Shown in pieces: positions 44,604 through 56,075 of a stretch of DNA of 64,000 bases. How positions within the stretch are numbered: the stretch's first letter is position 1; every line of letters starts with the position of its first letter. The stretch is from Armillaria gallica (taxonomy: Eukaryota; Basidiomycota; Agaricomycetes; Agaricales; Physalacriaceae): the NCBI GenBank assembly GCA_037576215.1, contig JBANDB010000013.1:62001-126000 (forward strand), read 5' to 3'. The notes beneath the pieces were generated by a model. That model had not been told where the DNA came from and did no database searches. It saw only the letters and a program-made list of their open reading frames with translations. The translations under genes were made by a program, and so were the position numbers.

Positions 44604-47600
44604 TACAGATGCTTGAAGTCACGGCAGTAGCGCTTGGGAAGTGGCAAGTATATGTGCAATTGAAGGAGTAAATGTACAGTGATAACAAAGCTAATAAACA
44701 CAGACGACGTAAAAATACATTTGATGATGCGGAGAACCAAGAAAGATTGTAGCAGAGCGATGCGTCAGCTTGGTGACGACAGTGTTGGCCTCAACAGGAT
44801 TTTTATATGACGCTTCTGATATCAGGGTGGTCCTTACCCCAAACGAGTGAGGTGCAGACGACGAGTGACAGCAAGAGCTAGTTCCTAACAAGATCAGTGA
44901 GTGTACCAGAACGAATAAGAGTCCTCACTAAGAAAAGAACAGATAGACGCCCAACCTGACCGCGAGGAGGCTCAGGCTCCAGGAGGGCCCCCTCGAGAGC
45001 GATCTCTTCCTTCGTGGGCTGAACCCCATGCCAGAGATTAGAATCTGCAGGCGCAGCAAGAACTAGGTCACTCACAAGAGCTACAGTGAAATAAACACGG
45101 TCGTCCCAGTCAATATCTCCATCATGAGTCGCGGTCTGTACATTTTCAGCTGAATGAAATGGCCAGAATGGCAGGAAGTGTGCACACCATCAGGGGATGA
45201 TTTCGGTTGAAGTACGCGTGGCCATAGGGCTCGTATCGAAAGACGAAGGAGGGCAGCGGAATGTGTTGGTAGTATATGGTCGTACTGTTAGGAAGAGAGT
45301 CTGCTTGACGAAGGACCGAATGCATAGAGGGGAAGAGATAGTCCCGGGTCCGGATTGCAGGCATGATGAGACGAAGAAGAGAGAGAGAGGAAAGAACGTG
45401 GGTGGGAGAATTGACGGTCGTCTTCTCTGGTTTTTAAATGCGCTTGGGCTTCGATACCGGAAGCCGTATCCGTATTGAGCAAGCATCCAGTGTGTTTGGC
45501 GTAAACACAGAATAACATGAGGCGAGTATTGACCTCTGATTTGACCCCGCGGATACGCTCACTCAATGATCGTCCATTCTTCGAAGCATCGGTAAAGGTA
45601 GCATGTTCCCAACATGCGAGAATTCCTGACCACAGAACCGTGTGCTTATCCTGGAAGCATTCGTTCGAATTCGAGACTGGACCGGCGCCGAATCTGCTGG
45701 AAATCGAAGGGTACCTTTGACGCCTAATAACTGCTTCCTCTGGCGCTGCTTGGGAATTCTCGCTTGGTGTGTCTGAGCTCACGTCTCTGTATTGCCGATT
45801 ACACGTATATTCCATATCTGTGCCGCCTACGCTGTCACTGGTCGACGGAGCCAAATCCACTGCCAATTTGTGACGTTACATTCGTTACATAATAACATCA
45901 CACCTGTGACTATTCGTGAGTCAGTGTGAATCGCAGCTTACAATCGTACACCCACCATAATCTCCAACAGTCCAGTGCTCCGTTCTCCGTGGTTGCCAGA
46001 ATCCAAAGATAAGGCCAACGTTGTGTGCTTTCGATATCCTTCAAGCGCTAGCAAGGGCTGCAAGATCTGTCTGGACGTCAAGGACCCAATGCTACATGCA
46101 AGTATCGTCAAGAACAAGAGGATGCCTCAAGACCTGAACAAACTGAAGACGTACCTCAATATTATATCCAAACACTGCGCCCCCAACCCAATTCAACAAA
46201 ATCGCCCTGTTGTGATCATCTCTGGAACCTTGAATATCTTGAGCTCCTTAAGCGAATGACCGTAAACCAGATAGATCTGAGGACTGGATGACCTCTCGAC
46301 GAGCCAGGAAGATTGCTGCTATATTCCCAAGTTCAAGAGAACCAACGACTGATTTTTTGGTGTCCGATATCCATCAAAGGCGACGGTGGGCAGTAATTGC
46401 CCCAGCAAACCTCCATGCATAAACTCGGAGGGTTGTGAAGAGGCAAACCCTGTCCAGAAGCCTTCAAGAGCTGCGGTGCAAGTTCTGCTGGCGTCCGGAG
46501 TCACAGAGATTTGATTTCGTGACTTTTCGCCGTCCCGCTATCTCTTTCCAAGATATCGAGGCTGTCATCTTGAAGCCTTGGTAGACAGGCCCTGGACGTG
46601 AACCTGCACCAGGAGAGCGAGCTAGACGACAGAGCAAGGATGATGGCGGTTTGACATTGGTGTGCGTCCGTGTACATCAATGTCTAGGACAAACAAACTC
46701 CGTCCGAATGTCCTGTTCAGTCGCCGGCAACCTCAGAACTGTTTCCAGTAGCCCTCTTCTTTGGTCTACACCTTTCTATCTACCTGCTTTATTTTCTAGA
46801 TTTTTATTTCGATTTTTGCACCCGTCAGCGCATGTCTCGGAAGGCGGCAGCTGCCACTGGCTTCACGGCACTCCTATTTTCTGGTTACCTTGCCTCAGAC
46901 AAACTTCCCGGATTCGAGAATTCTTTTTTGCCACGGTTGGATTTAATTCCAAGGCCGCCGCCGTCCTCCGTGACTTCAAGCCGGTTTTGCCAAGCTGCCA
47001 CTTGCGTCGCAGTCACAATGATTGTTGGGCCGCTATGTACCAGCAACCCATTGATGAACCGCCGTACTTGTCTACATTCATAGCAAACATCGCATTCTAC
47101 ATAGCAATGGAACTGGTTTTTTCTTTAAAGCCTACATCGCGCGACTTTTAAACCTAGCAGGCACTCTGAATATCGAGTTCGGTCGACGCTCACAATATCA
47201 AGCACATAATACCTAATTCTAGGCAGCTCTAACACACAAACTCGCGACTCTTTGATTCGAACCATCCTGTTCAACGAAGTTCGAACACCTACCAACTGGT
47301 ACGCGTAACCGTTTTCCCGGTACTAGCCTGGTACTGGCTTTATCTGCTGTTGTAACAGTGACGGTAAAATTTGGTACATGTTTTTCTTGCCATTGGAGCC
47401 CATTCCGTTCCTGTTCACTTCAATCTCCTAGCATCGGTTCCCAGGTGGCTCGTCGAATTTTGAATCTATCGTTAACCACGAACGATGATCCTGTGCATCT
47501 CTTCTTACCTCGAATCGCGCTGAGCTCAGCACCGGATCCGCGTGTATTTATATACATTTATAGAGCCGCATCTCAGCGCCAACTACCAGTCTAGTCTCGC
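44604..47600. repeat. 3-kb repeat unit, copy B (inverted)
   Basis: Reverse-complement copy of A with similarity along the whole length. It covers the orphan gene, the divergent remnant region, the block around CCAACCGTGGCAAAAAAGAA (minus strand, about 46940) and the outer end GAGCCACCTGGGAACCGA (minus strand, about 47440). B lies head-out beside the first MFS gene, mirroring C beside the second. Confidence 0.85.
44834..45364 (-). CDS. orphan protein, repeat-unit gene copy B
   Basis: Paralog of the 40870-41381 gene with the same four exons. It starts MPAIRTRDYLFPSMHSVLRQ and keeps FVFRYEPYGHAYFNRNHPLM. Exon 2 is TATHDGDIDWDDRVYFTVAL, identical to copy A. Exon 3 is longer by five residues (PTKEEIALEGALLEPEPPRG, then QVGRLSVLFL). 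Exon 4 ELALAVTRRLHLTRLG is identical to A. The second intron is one base longer than in A; read as exon this would be a frameshift, which supports the intron model. The promoter features (TTTAAAA, CT tract) are kept. Confidence 0.7.
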
Positions 47601-47890
47601 TGAGGTCGGTGAAACAAAACGGCCGGCTATCAGGCTCAAGAATTGCACCTCGCAAGTTCTTATATCGAATCAAATGGCCGATAAACACGATGGATACTGC
47701 CATATCCCAACGTTCCCATCTGTTCGAAGTCGATTGAGCCCCGCCTTCTCTACGAATCGATTAGGCACTAGCATCCTTCAATGAACACATCGCCACTTGC
47801 ACTACCAGCAGACGGACCCACGCAAACCCGCATGTACTGGGACAATCGCCCTACATATATACAAAATGGATCATCGTTTCCCTTCCCACC

Positions 47891-49825
47891 ATGGATCAAT
47901 ACACAACCCACGCACAAACGCGATCGACCGACGAAATCTCTGACAACACTATCAAGGAGACAACTACAGGGAAGGACAAAACAGAATATGACAACGATTC
48001 TGTTAATGCATCTGCAGGCCTGGAAGATTTTCCAGATGGCGGATTGGGAGCTTGGCTGATCATCGGAGGGGTGAGCCAATTTACAGATAGACGCTCACTC
48101 GATTTGACCACGACCACTTGTTATTTTCCAGACCATGTGCAGCTCCTTCGCAACGTGAGCGTCAATCGAATTATCTTGGTCCGGCTGATTAGATTTCACG
48201 GCCCTAGGGTCGGTTTCTTGAATGCGTGGGGGGAGTCAGTGTACCTTTTCGGTCATCTAAAAGTCACTGGTAGCTCAAATTCAACAGGTATTTCAGGAAT
48301 ATTACGAAGAGACCTTGTTGAAAGACTATAATCCTTCCACCATGTGAATATTCCTCCCTGCATTTTCCAAACGCATCTATCAATGAATTGCTTAGTGCAT
48401 GGATCGGCTTTGTCCAGGTACCCTCTACTACCCATTTGTAGTACGCTTGTACTGATATAATGGAACGAACAGTACGCTCTCATCTTAATGCCAGGTATAA
48501 TAGTAGGCTACCTATTCGATATCGGGTACTTCAGAGTCCCGTTCATACTCGCGTCCATCCTGCTAGTCATATCAACCTTCCTCATTGCTGAGTGTTCCCG
48601 GTACTGGCATTTCCTACTTTGCCAGGGCTTCGCCACCGGGGTTCGTTTTCATCCACAATCACCCTTCGCTCGTTGATGAACGACCCGGTTTTTAGCTGGC
48701 CTTTGGGACGATTTTTAGTTGCATTGTGGGTATTATCGGACATTGGTTCCGACGACGACGGGGGATCGCCATGGGTTTGATGGCTGCTGCGGCGTCGATT
48801 GGCAGTACAGTGTTCCTAATAATTGCTCATAAGCTTATAAAAGACATAGGGTGCGTACATTCTCCTCGTCTCTCTGATCACTCACACAAATATACCTGGA
48901 AGATTTCCGTGGACGATACGAGTCATTGCTTTCATCCTCATCTTTAGCATGGGTATCGCCAACCTGACAATGAGACGTCGCCTCCCCCCTGCAAATGCAT
49001 CAGGAGGGATCCTCAACCTAAAAGTGTTCACAAATGCATCGTATACTCTGCGGTGTCTTTCTACTTTCACCGCATATCTGGGGATATACACGGGTGCGAT
49101 TGCTATTTTATCGTTCAATACGCAACTCACCCTTTTGTTACCTGCCTTCCGAACAGTTCTAACCTATATCAGTGTCAGCGCCACGGCATATGGCGTTTCA
49201 CCCGATATTGCGTTTTACCTTGTCTCTATCATCAATGCCACCTCTGGAATTGGGAGAATCGTAGCAGGGATTTGTGCCGATCGATTCAGTACTTCTAGCA
49301 TTTCCTCAATTCGTTGAACCTAGTTTCTGATTCATTTGCAGACACCTTGGATGTCCTCGGGCCCATGACAATCATAGCAGGCGCCGTCACCTATGCATGG
49401 TCATTCGCACGGACCCTGGCTTCTATGATCGTCGTCGCCATTATCTACGGGTACTTTATCTCCCAGTTTTAAGTATTTGATTGACGCTCAAGCATGAACA
49501 GATTTTCTAGTGGAGCATACGTCTCCTCATTCCTCATCCCGGTCTTTGAGCTAGGCGAGATTAGTGACGTCGGACGACGGACAGGAATGACGATGTCGAT
49601 AGCTGCCTTTGGGGCCGTTGCGGGTCCGCCGATTTCTGGGGCTATCTATACTGCAACGGGAGGCTTTGAGGCTATGGGGTATTATGCAGGCATGAGAAAC
49701 GGGTTGAGTCCGTGAGGACTATGTGCTAATAGTCCTACTTAATAGGCAGTGCTATCATGCTTGCGGTGATACTGGTGTACATCGTCCGCCATATTGTTGT
49801 TGGAACACCCAGAGAAAGATTTTGA
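47891..49825 (+). CDS. MFS monocarboxylate-transporter-like protein 1
   Basis: This is a plasma- or organelle-membrane transporter of the MCT-like (SLC16/MCH) group. The polar N-terminal tail (MDQYTTHAQTRSTDEISDN) ends in the family's DFPDGGLGAWLIIGG. Short exons then give TMCSSFATVGFLNAWG, GVFQEYYEETLLKDYNPST, AWIGFVQ and YALILMPGIIVGYLFDIGYF. Later helices include FGTIFSCIVGIIGHWFRRRR, GIAMGLMAAAASIGSTVF, ISVSATAYGVSPDIAFYLVS and GRRTGMTMSIAAFGAVAGPP. It ends VGTPRERF. The GVFQxYY motif is typical of fungal MCT-like proteins. About ten introns are needed and the frame is kept throughout. The substrate is unknown. It is tail-to-tail with its paralog. Confidence 0.8.
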
Positions 49826-49969
49826 GCATTGTTTACTGCGGCAATTAGACTTAGATGATTTAGAAGCTTGGAGCTTATTAGAAATCAAGTGGGGGGGGGC
49901 GTTGTCACATAAAATCAAGATGGCCTTGGGGAAGTATATATAAAAGATGAAAGGCACAAAATCTAATGT

Positions 49970-50060
49970 CTATTCCATGGTTCAGTGGTTGTGCGGTGCG
50001 CGCGGCATCTGGGCCATAATAGTTTTGCTGGTCGCAAGTTCGAGTCTTGCCTTTGACACA
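49970..50060 (+). other. tRNA-like / SINE-like sequence, plus orientation
   Basis: The stretch has a pol III A-box-like part (TGGTTCAGTGGTTGTGCGG) and, 40 bp on, a B-box-like part GGTCGCAAGTTCGAGTCTTG. GCAAG-TTCGAGT-CTTGC forms a perfect five-pair T-arm. The acceptor stem pairs poorly and no convincing anticodon arm forms, so it is a tRNA relic or tRNA-derived repeat rather than a tRNA gene. Confidence 0.45.
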
Positions 50061-50265
50061 ATCTTTTTGCACAATGCATCCTTTTGCCACAGGTGACAGT
50101 ACTTTCCAGGATACATACATAAATACTTATATCATCTGCAAGAAGGGGTTGGCCAGGCCAACGGAGTTCGGGTTGCGCATCAACATTTAATATTGAAACC
50201 TTGAACGGCGAATTTGAAAAAAGTTGAAACCTGGGTCCTGACTCCTGAAATCAAAAATTAAAATG

Positions 50266-50350
50266 GCAAAAGGAAGAGTCGAACTTACGACCAGCAAAAT
50301 CACACGCCTAGACTTCTTGCGCAAGCACAACTGCTAGGCTATATAATGGA
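50266..50350 (-). other. tRNA-like / SINE-like sequence, minus orientation
   Basis: On the minus strand it reads TAGCCTAGCAGTTGTGC, then TTTTGCTGGTCGTAAGTTCG, matching the element at 49970-50060 in opposite direction. The T-arm has one mismatch. Together they flank the centre of the large palindrome. Confidence 0.45.
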
Positions 50351-50554
50351 CGGCACTTTACTTGGCTTCATCTTCCATATACATCCATTGTACCAAATGA
50401 CCGTTGTACAAGTTAACGACTCATTGCACTAGATCATTCATCGTTCTATTACTCTCGCAGAATCGTGGATTCCCATCCTTGCAAGAGGTTTCAAGTAAGA
50501 GCAGTGTATATGTGCGATCTAAGTCTAGTAATTGTCACATCGAGTAAACTACGC

Positions 50555-52468
50555 TCAAAACCTTCCTCTCAATGTTCCAACAAGAAGATACCGGACGACG
50601 TACATCAATATCACCGCGAGCATGACAGCACTTCCTGTTAGTAAGTAAAAATATCAGCACAAGACTCCAGACCGAAGCACCACGACTTTCATACCTGCAT
50701 AATATCCCATAGCCTCAAAGCCTCCCGTTGCTGTATTGATGGCCCCAGAGATCGGCGGACCCGCAACGGCCCCAAATGCCGCTATCGAGAACGCCATACC
50801 TGTCCTTCGCCCGATATCGCTTATCTCGCCTAACTCGATCATTGGGATGAGGAAGCAGGAGATATATGCACCGCTGGAGAACCTACGATTCCTTCAGCAT
50901 CACCCTAGACAAAAAAATGTCGAACATACCCATAAATCACTGCGACGGCAATCATGGCAGCTAGGCTCCGTGCGAATGGCCACGCATAAGTGAGAAGGCC
51001 CGCAATGATCGTCATAGGCCCAAGATAGTTCAAGGCACCTGTAAAGTGATCAGAATTACTGTTGATCTACGGATTGAAAGGTTGGGTACCTAGCCGATCA
51101 ACACATATCCCCGATACTATTCGTCCGATACCCGAGCTGGCATTAGCGATAGAGACGAGATAAAATGCGACGTCAGGGGAGACACCATAGACAGTGGCGC
51201 TGACGCCAATATAAGTTAAAACTATTTAGATTTTTTTTTTGAGAATGAGCGGAATCTAATAATCCAGTAGACCTACGCACCTGTATACAATCCCAAAAAA
51301 GCAATGAAAGTCGACAGACACCAGATCGCATACGGTGCACTCTTAAAAGCGCTCAGATTGAGAATACCTCCAGGCGAATTCACAGGAGGCAGCCGGCGTT
51401 TCATTGTCAAGTTGGCGATGCCCAAACCTACTACGAGGATGAAGCCGATGATTCGCATTGTCCATGGGAATCTAGCCTAAATTGAGTACAACTGCATTAC
51501 AGCGGAATAGAGACGCACCCTACGGCGTCGATGAGCTTGCGAGCAGCTATCGGAAACACGGTCCCACCAATCGACGCGCCACTGGCCATCAGACCCATAG
51601 CAATCCCTCGTCGACGTCGAAACCAATGCCCGACAATACCGATACATGGACCAAATATCGACCCACAAGCCATCTGGGAAAGATGAGTGATGTAATGGGA
51701 CGATCAAACTCGGGTAGGACAAACCCCGACAGCGAAGCCCTGGCAGAGGAGGAAATGCCAGTACTGCGAACACTCGGCTACGAGAAACGTCGCCACGACG
51801 AGTAGTATGCTCGCTAGCATAAACGGCACCTTGAAGTGTCCGATATCGAACATTCGGCCCGTGACGAGGCCCGGCATGAATACGAGTGCGTACTGGTGGT
51901 TGATTAGATGTATATCATCAGTACACGACTAGAACGGAGATTGATGGAGAAGTGACCTGAACGGAGCCAATCCATGCGCTGAGAAAGTCAGCGACGACCA
52001 AGAAGCAAGAGGAAGACTCACATAGTGGAAGGATCAGAGTCATTCAACAAGGTTTCTTCGTAATATGCTTGAAATACCTGTTGTAGTCTCAGCGTTGTTC
52101 AGTACAGCAAACAAGAGAGAGATGATACTCACCCCCCATGCGTTTATGAGCCCGAATCTAGATTAATAGGTCAGTTCCGAGAGGATGATCATACCACTAA
52201 GGAGCTCACGTTGAAAACGTGCCGCACATAGTCTGACAATTCGTCCAAGTCGGTACGGCCGAAAGACCTTGAAGAGTGCGGCTTCACTCACCCCTACAAT
52301 GACCAACCAAGCTCTTAACCCTCCATCAGGAAAATCTCCCTCTTGAATGCCTGTGGATAGTCCATCGTTCCCTTCTGTTTTGATTTTTTCTGCAGGAGTC
52401 TCGCCGATAGTCCTTTCAGAAATTTCGTCAGTTGAACGAGTCTGAGTGCGGGATATGCAATGGGCCAT
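50555..52468 (-). CDS. MFS monocarboxylate-transporter-like protein 2
   Basis: Paralog of the 47891-49825 transporter, in inverted orientation. It starts MAHCISRTQTRSTDEISERT and keeps DFPDGGLRAWLVIVG, ALVFMPGLVTGRMFDIGHF, FMLASILLVVATFLVAECSQ, LGIANLTMKRRLPPVNSPGG, IELGEISDIGRRTG and FSIAAFGAVAGPPISGAI. Exon order and splice sites follow the first copy. It ends LVGTLRGRF. The two proteins are very similar in the last third (one substitution in about 12 residues), but their N-terminal tails differ, so the duplication is not recent. A shared or diverged substrate cannot be told from sequence. Confidence 0.78.
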
Positions 52469-53109
52469 GGCTGCAAAGAAGAAGGAACAGTCCAATCCTC
52501 GTACTTTGTCGCCGGTTTGTACATGCTGCACCAATCAGCCTGTCACAGGCAGACTGCCTCCGAGCAGAGACCCATCGAGGAACCCGATCTATTCGTGAGC
52601 ACACGGTTCATACAAACTTGTCGACCGCTCGTCTTGGTATGATACCGGTAGGCTTCGTGTTTTCCGTTCCTTGCGGGAGGAGAGGGGATCAATGCAATCG
52701 AGAGAAGTCTGACAACTGATACCCGACTTGAACGGCGTGAACGCAACGACTGGTGACCGAGTGTTTGGGAAAAGAACGCCTGGGATGAGAGTTCGACGCC
52801 CGTCTTATGGTGGGATATACAACGGTAACCATTTTGTACGTCACGAAATCCAGTTTGATGCTTTGAAGCAGAAGTATTCCATGCGTTAGGTGATGTCAGG
52901 TAAACCTTCGAAGGGCATAAGTCGATTGGTCTGAATACAGAAAATAAAAAGCTCACAGAACGAACCTGACACGGTAGAAAATGTCAGTAACGGAGTATCT
53001 GCAGCTACGACCTAAGTAATTCCTCAAAGTTCCATATTTATGAAACGCTGAGCTGTCTGTTCAAAAACTAGGCTCAGCAGTAGGTGTGATCTAATCAATC
53101 TTTGTAGCA
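52469..53109. other. upstream region of MFS gene 2
   Basis: Promoter-side sequence between the second transporter and repeat unit C. Scattered open frames have no recognisable motif. Confidence 0.4.
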
Positions 53110-53626
53110 GAGGCCCATTAGCGTCCTGAGCAGGCTTCGTGCCGTTGGCGCGAGTGGCATCGCAAAACCGGCTTAAAGTTACGGCGGCGCCCATGGAATT
53201 TAATCCAACCGTGGCAAAAAAGAATTATCGAATCCGGAAGTTTATCTGCAGGATAGGTAACCAGAAATAGGAGTGCCGTGAAGCCAGTCACAGCTGCCGT
53301 CTTCTGAGACAGGTGCTGAGGGGTCCAAAAATCGAAATAAAAATCTAGAATATAACGCAGGCAGATAGGAAGGTGTAGACCAAGGAAGAAGGCAACTGGA
53401 AAGGTTCTGAGGTAGCTGGCAACTGGCCAGGACATTCGGACGGAGTTTGTTTGTCCTGGACATTGATGTACACGGACGCACACTACAATGTCAAACCACC
53501 ACCGTCCTTGCCCAGTCGTCGAGCTCACTCTCCTGGCACTAGCTCACGTCTAGGGCCTTTCTACCAAGGCTTCAAGACGATAGCCTCCATAATTCGGAAA
53601 GAAACGGACGGCCAATTGTCTCGAAA

Positions 53627-54064
53627 TCAAATCGCTTCGACTCTGCTTTCATTCTGGACGCCAGCAGGTCTTGTATTAGTACCCTTGAAGGCTTCTGGAC
53701 AGGTTGTATCTCTTTTACAAGCCTCCGAGCTCATGCATGGGGGTTTACAAGGGGAATTCCCGACCACCGTCGACTTTGACGGATATCGGACGCCAAAAAT
53801 CAGCCGTCGGTACTCTTGAACTTGGGAATATAGCAGCAATCTTCCTGGCTCGTTGATGGATAATCCGGTCCTCAGGTATATCCGGTTCACGGTCATTCGC
53901 TCATGGAGCTCAAGATATTCAAGATTCCAGAGACGGTCACAACGGGGCGATTTTGTTGAATTGGGCTGGGGGCGCAGCGTTTGGACATAATACTGAGGTA
54001 TGTCTTCAATTTCTTCAGGTCTTGGGGCACCCTTGTCCTTGACGATACTCCTGGTAGCTGGCAA
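53627..54064 (-). pseudogene. repeat-unit F-box/LRR-like remnant with open frame (copy C)
   Basis: This is the version of the remnant with the longest open frame, 145 codons: GAPRPEEIEDIPQYYVQTLR, LWNLEYLELHERMTVNRIYL and RLLLYSQVQEYRRLIFGV. Copies A and B have a stop after RTG in this frame. No start, splice structure or F-box could be linked to it. It may be a surviving exon or a chance open stretch of a decayed gene. Confidence 0.3.
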
Positions 54065-54795
54065 TTGACGTCCAGACAGATCTTGTAGCTCTTGCTAGCG
54101 CTTGAAGAATATTGAAAGCACACTACGTTTTCTTATCATCAAGCTCTGGCAACCACGGAGAATGTAGCATTGGGCTGTTGGAGATTGCAATGGGTGTGTG
54201 ATTGTAAGCTTCGGTTCGCGTTGGCGGGATCCGTGATTCACAAATCGTCACAGGTGTAACGGATGTAACGTCACAATTGACTGTGGATTTGCCTCCATGG
54301 ACAGCATAGGCGACAGAGATGTGGAATATACGCATAACAAGCAAGATGACCAGACGTGAGGATAGAGAGTACAAGCAAGAATCCCAAAGCGGCGCAGAGT
54401 GACCAGTTATTGCGCGTCGGAGCTGTCATTCGATTTCCAGTGCATTCGGCAGTGCAGTCTCGAATTCGAATGAATGCTTCCGGCATGAACGGACAGTTTT
54501 GTTGGTTTGTTGGCACATCCTCGTATCGGAGTCGATCCTTGGCAATGCGCTATTCTTACCGACGCCTCGAAGGGCGGGCATGGCGCCAGAAACGGCGAGC
54601 GCATCCGCGGGATCAAATTTGAGCTGTGTATTCGCCTTATGTCATTCTGTGTTTACGCCAAACACACTGGCGAGTAGCTCAATACGGATACGGCTTCCGA
54701 TTTCGAAGCACAGGCGCATTTAAAAACCAGAGAAGACGACTGTCAATTCTCCCACCCACGTTCTTTCCTCTCTCTCTTTTTTTCTTCGTCCCATC

Positions 54796-55328
54796 ATGCC
54801 TCCAATCCGGACTCGGGATCGTCTCTTCCCCTCTGTGCACTCAGTTCTTCCTCAAGCAGATTCCCTCTCCCCCAATGCGACCATTTTCTACCAACACGTT
54901 CCCCTTCCTTCCTTCGTCTTTCGATACGAGCCCTATGGCCACGCGTACTTCAACCGAAATCATCCCCTGATGGTGTGCACATTCCCTGCGATTCAAGCCA
55001 TCTTATCCAGCTAAAAACTGTATAGACCGCGACTCACGGTGGAGATATTGACTGGGACGACTGTGTTTATTTCACTGTGGCCCTCGTGAGTGACCTGGTT
55101 CTTGTTGCGACTGCAGATTCTCATCATTGGCATGGCTCCAGCCCACGAAGGAAGAGGTCGCTCCGGACGAGGCCCTCCAGGAGCCTGTGCCTCCTCGCGG
55201 TCAGGTTAGGCGCCTATTTGTTCTTGTCATCGTGAGGCTCTTCTCATTCATTCCGGAGCACTCACTGATTTGATTAGGAGCTAGCTCTTACTGTCACTCG
55301 TCGTCTACACTTCACTCATTTAGGATAA
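54796..55328 (+). CDS. orphan protein, repeat-unit gene copy C
   Basis: Third paralog of the four-exon gene. It starts MPPIRTRDRLFPSVHSVLPQ and keeps FVFRYEPYGHAYFNRNHPLM exactly. Exon 2 reads TATHGGDIDWDDCVYFTVAL, after an acceptor changed from TACAG to TATAG. Exon 3 is PTKEEVAPDEALQEPVPPRG plus QVRRLFVLVI, and exon 4 ELALTVTRRLHFTHLG. More substitutions than between A and B make this the most diverged copy, but there is no stop or frameshift. Confidence 0.67.
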
Positions 55329-55567
55329 GGCGCCACCCTGATATCAAAAGCGTCCTAAATCCTGTTACGGTTGCCCAGCTCTGTCATATTTTTTTCATCA
55401 CCAAGCCCGCTCGCTGTTCTGCCCCTCCCTCCATTTTGGTTCTCCTATTATTTTCAAATGTATTGTTATGCCGTCTGTGTTTATTAGATATGTTCTCACT
55501 GTACATTTTTCCTCCTTCAATTGCACGTACTTCTGCTCAAGTACCATTGCTGTGACTTCAAGCATCC

Positions 55568-56009
55568 GAATATTCAAACGAGCAAGAAGACATCAGCGCT
55601 TTCTCGTTGCTGGGGAACCCGCCTGGTCAGAATGTGGCAATCCTAGAGTTCATTTCAGCCGGAGATCCTTTAAAGAGCTTGTCCGACTCCGGAATTCGCA
55701 TTGGGGACGGAGGTGACGTCACCTGCAGTTACTTGTCAAATTTCATACTTATTGACCCACCAGATACCAAGAGCACAGGTAGCACCACGCATCTGGCAGC
55801 CTTTATATGTGTCCATATTTATAACAGGAAATGCGATCAATATGGGAAGTTTGGAACGTTCTGCGACGCACTGGAGATTCGAATGCTATGAGATGTCAGC
55901 TTATAATCGAACTTTCCGCATATTTCCAAACCAACGTACAAGCGGCTGTTTAACGGACCGAAGCTACAGTGAGTTGTCTCGCACTGGTTTCTATGTTTCA
56001 AGACGATGA
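55568..56009 (+). CDS. orphan protein, 5' end unresolved
   Basis: Two exons joined by an intron (about 55780-55828) give an open frame ending at 56009: EDISAFSLLGNPPGQNVAIL, EFISAGDPLKSLSDSGIRIG, DVTCSYLSNFILIDPPDTKS, then ATHWRFECYEMSAYNRTFRI and SELSRTGFYVSRR. The phases match at the join. The frame is open upstream into the end of repeat unit C, where no ATG is found, so an earlier exon is missing or was cut off by the repeat boundary. No family is recognised. Confidence 0.45.
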
Positions 56010-56075
56010 CTGACTCACTTTGGAGCAGTAGTCGGCTCATTTAGGGTCCACATTGTTCTTTGACCATTGACCATC

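Larger units (their letters stand above)
53110..55579. repeat. repeat unit, copy C (left end shortened)
   Basis: Same orientation as A. Similarity starts near GGCATCGCAAAACCGGCTT (53157) and ends at CTTCAAGCATCCGAATATTC (55579). The outer 0.6 kb shared by A and B is missing. C lies upstream of the second MFS gene as B lies upstream of the first. Confidence 0.82.

Noticed and set aside
49970..50060. Functional tRNA gene
   Set aside because: The T-arm is perfect, but the acceptor stem mispairs and no proper anticodon arm forms.
38590..55579. Autonomous transposon
   Set aside because: No transposase, reverse transcriptase, integrase or helicase sequence, and no terminal repeats, were seen in the repeat units.
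56067..56075. Start of the HNH gene at TTG (56067)
   Set aside because: A normal ATG lies nine bases downstream in the same frame.
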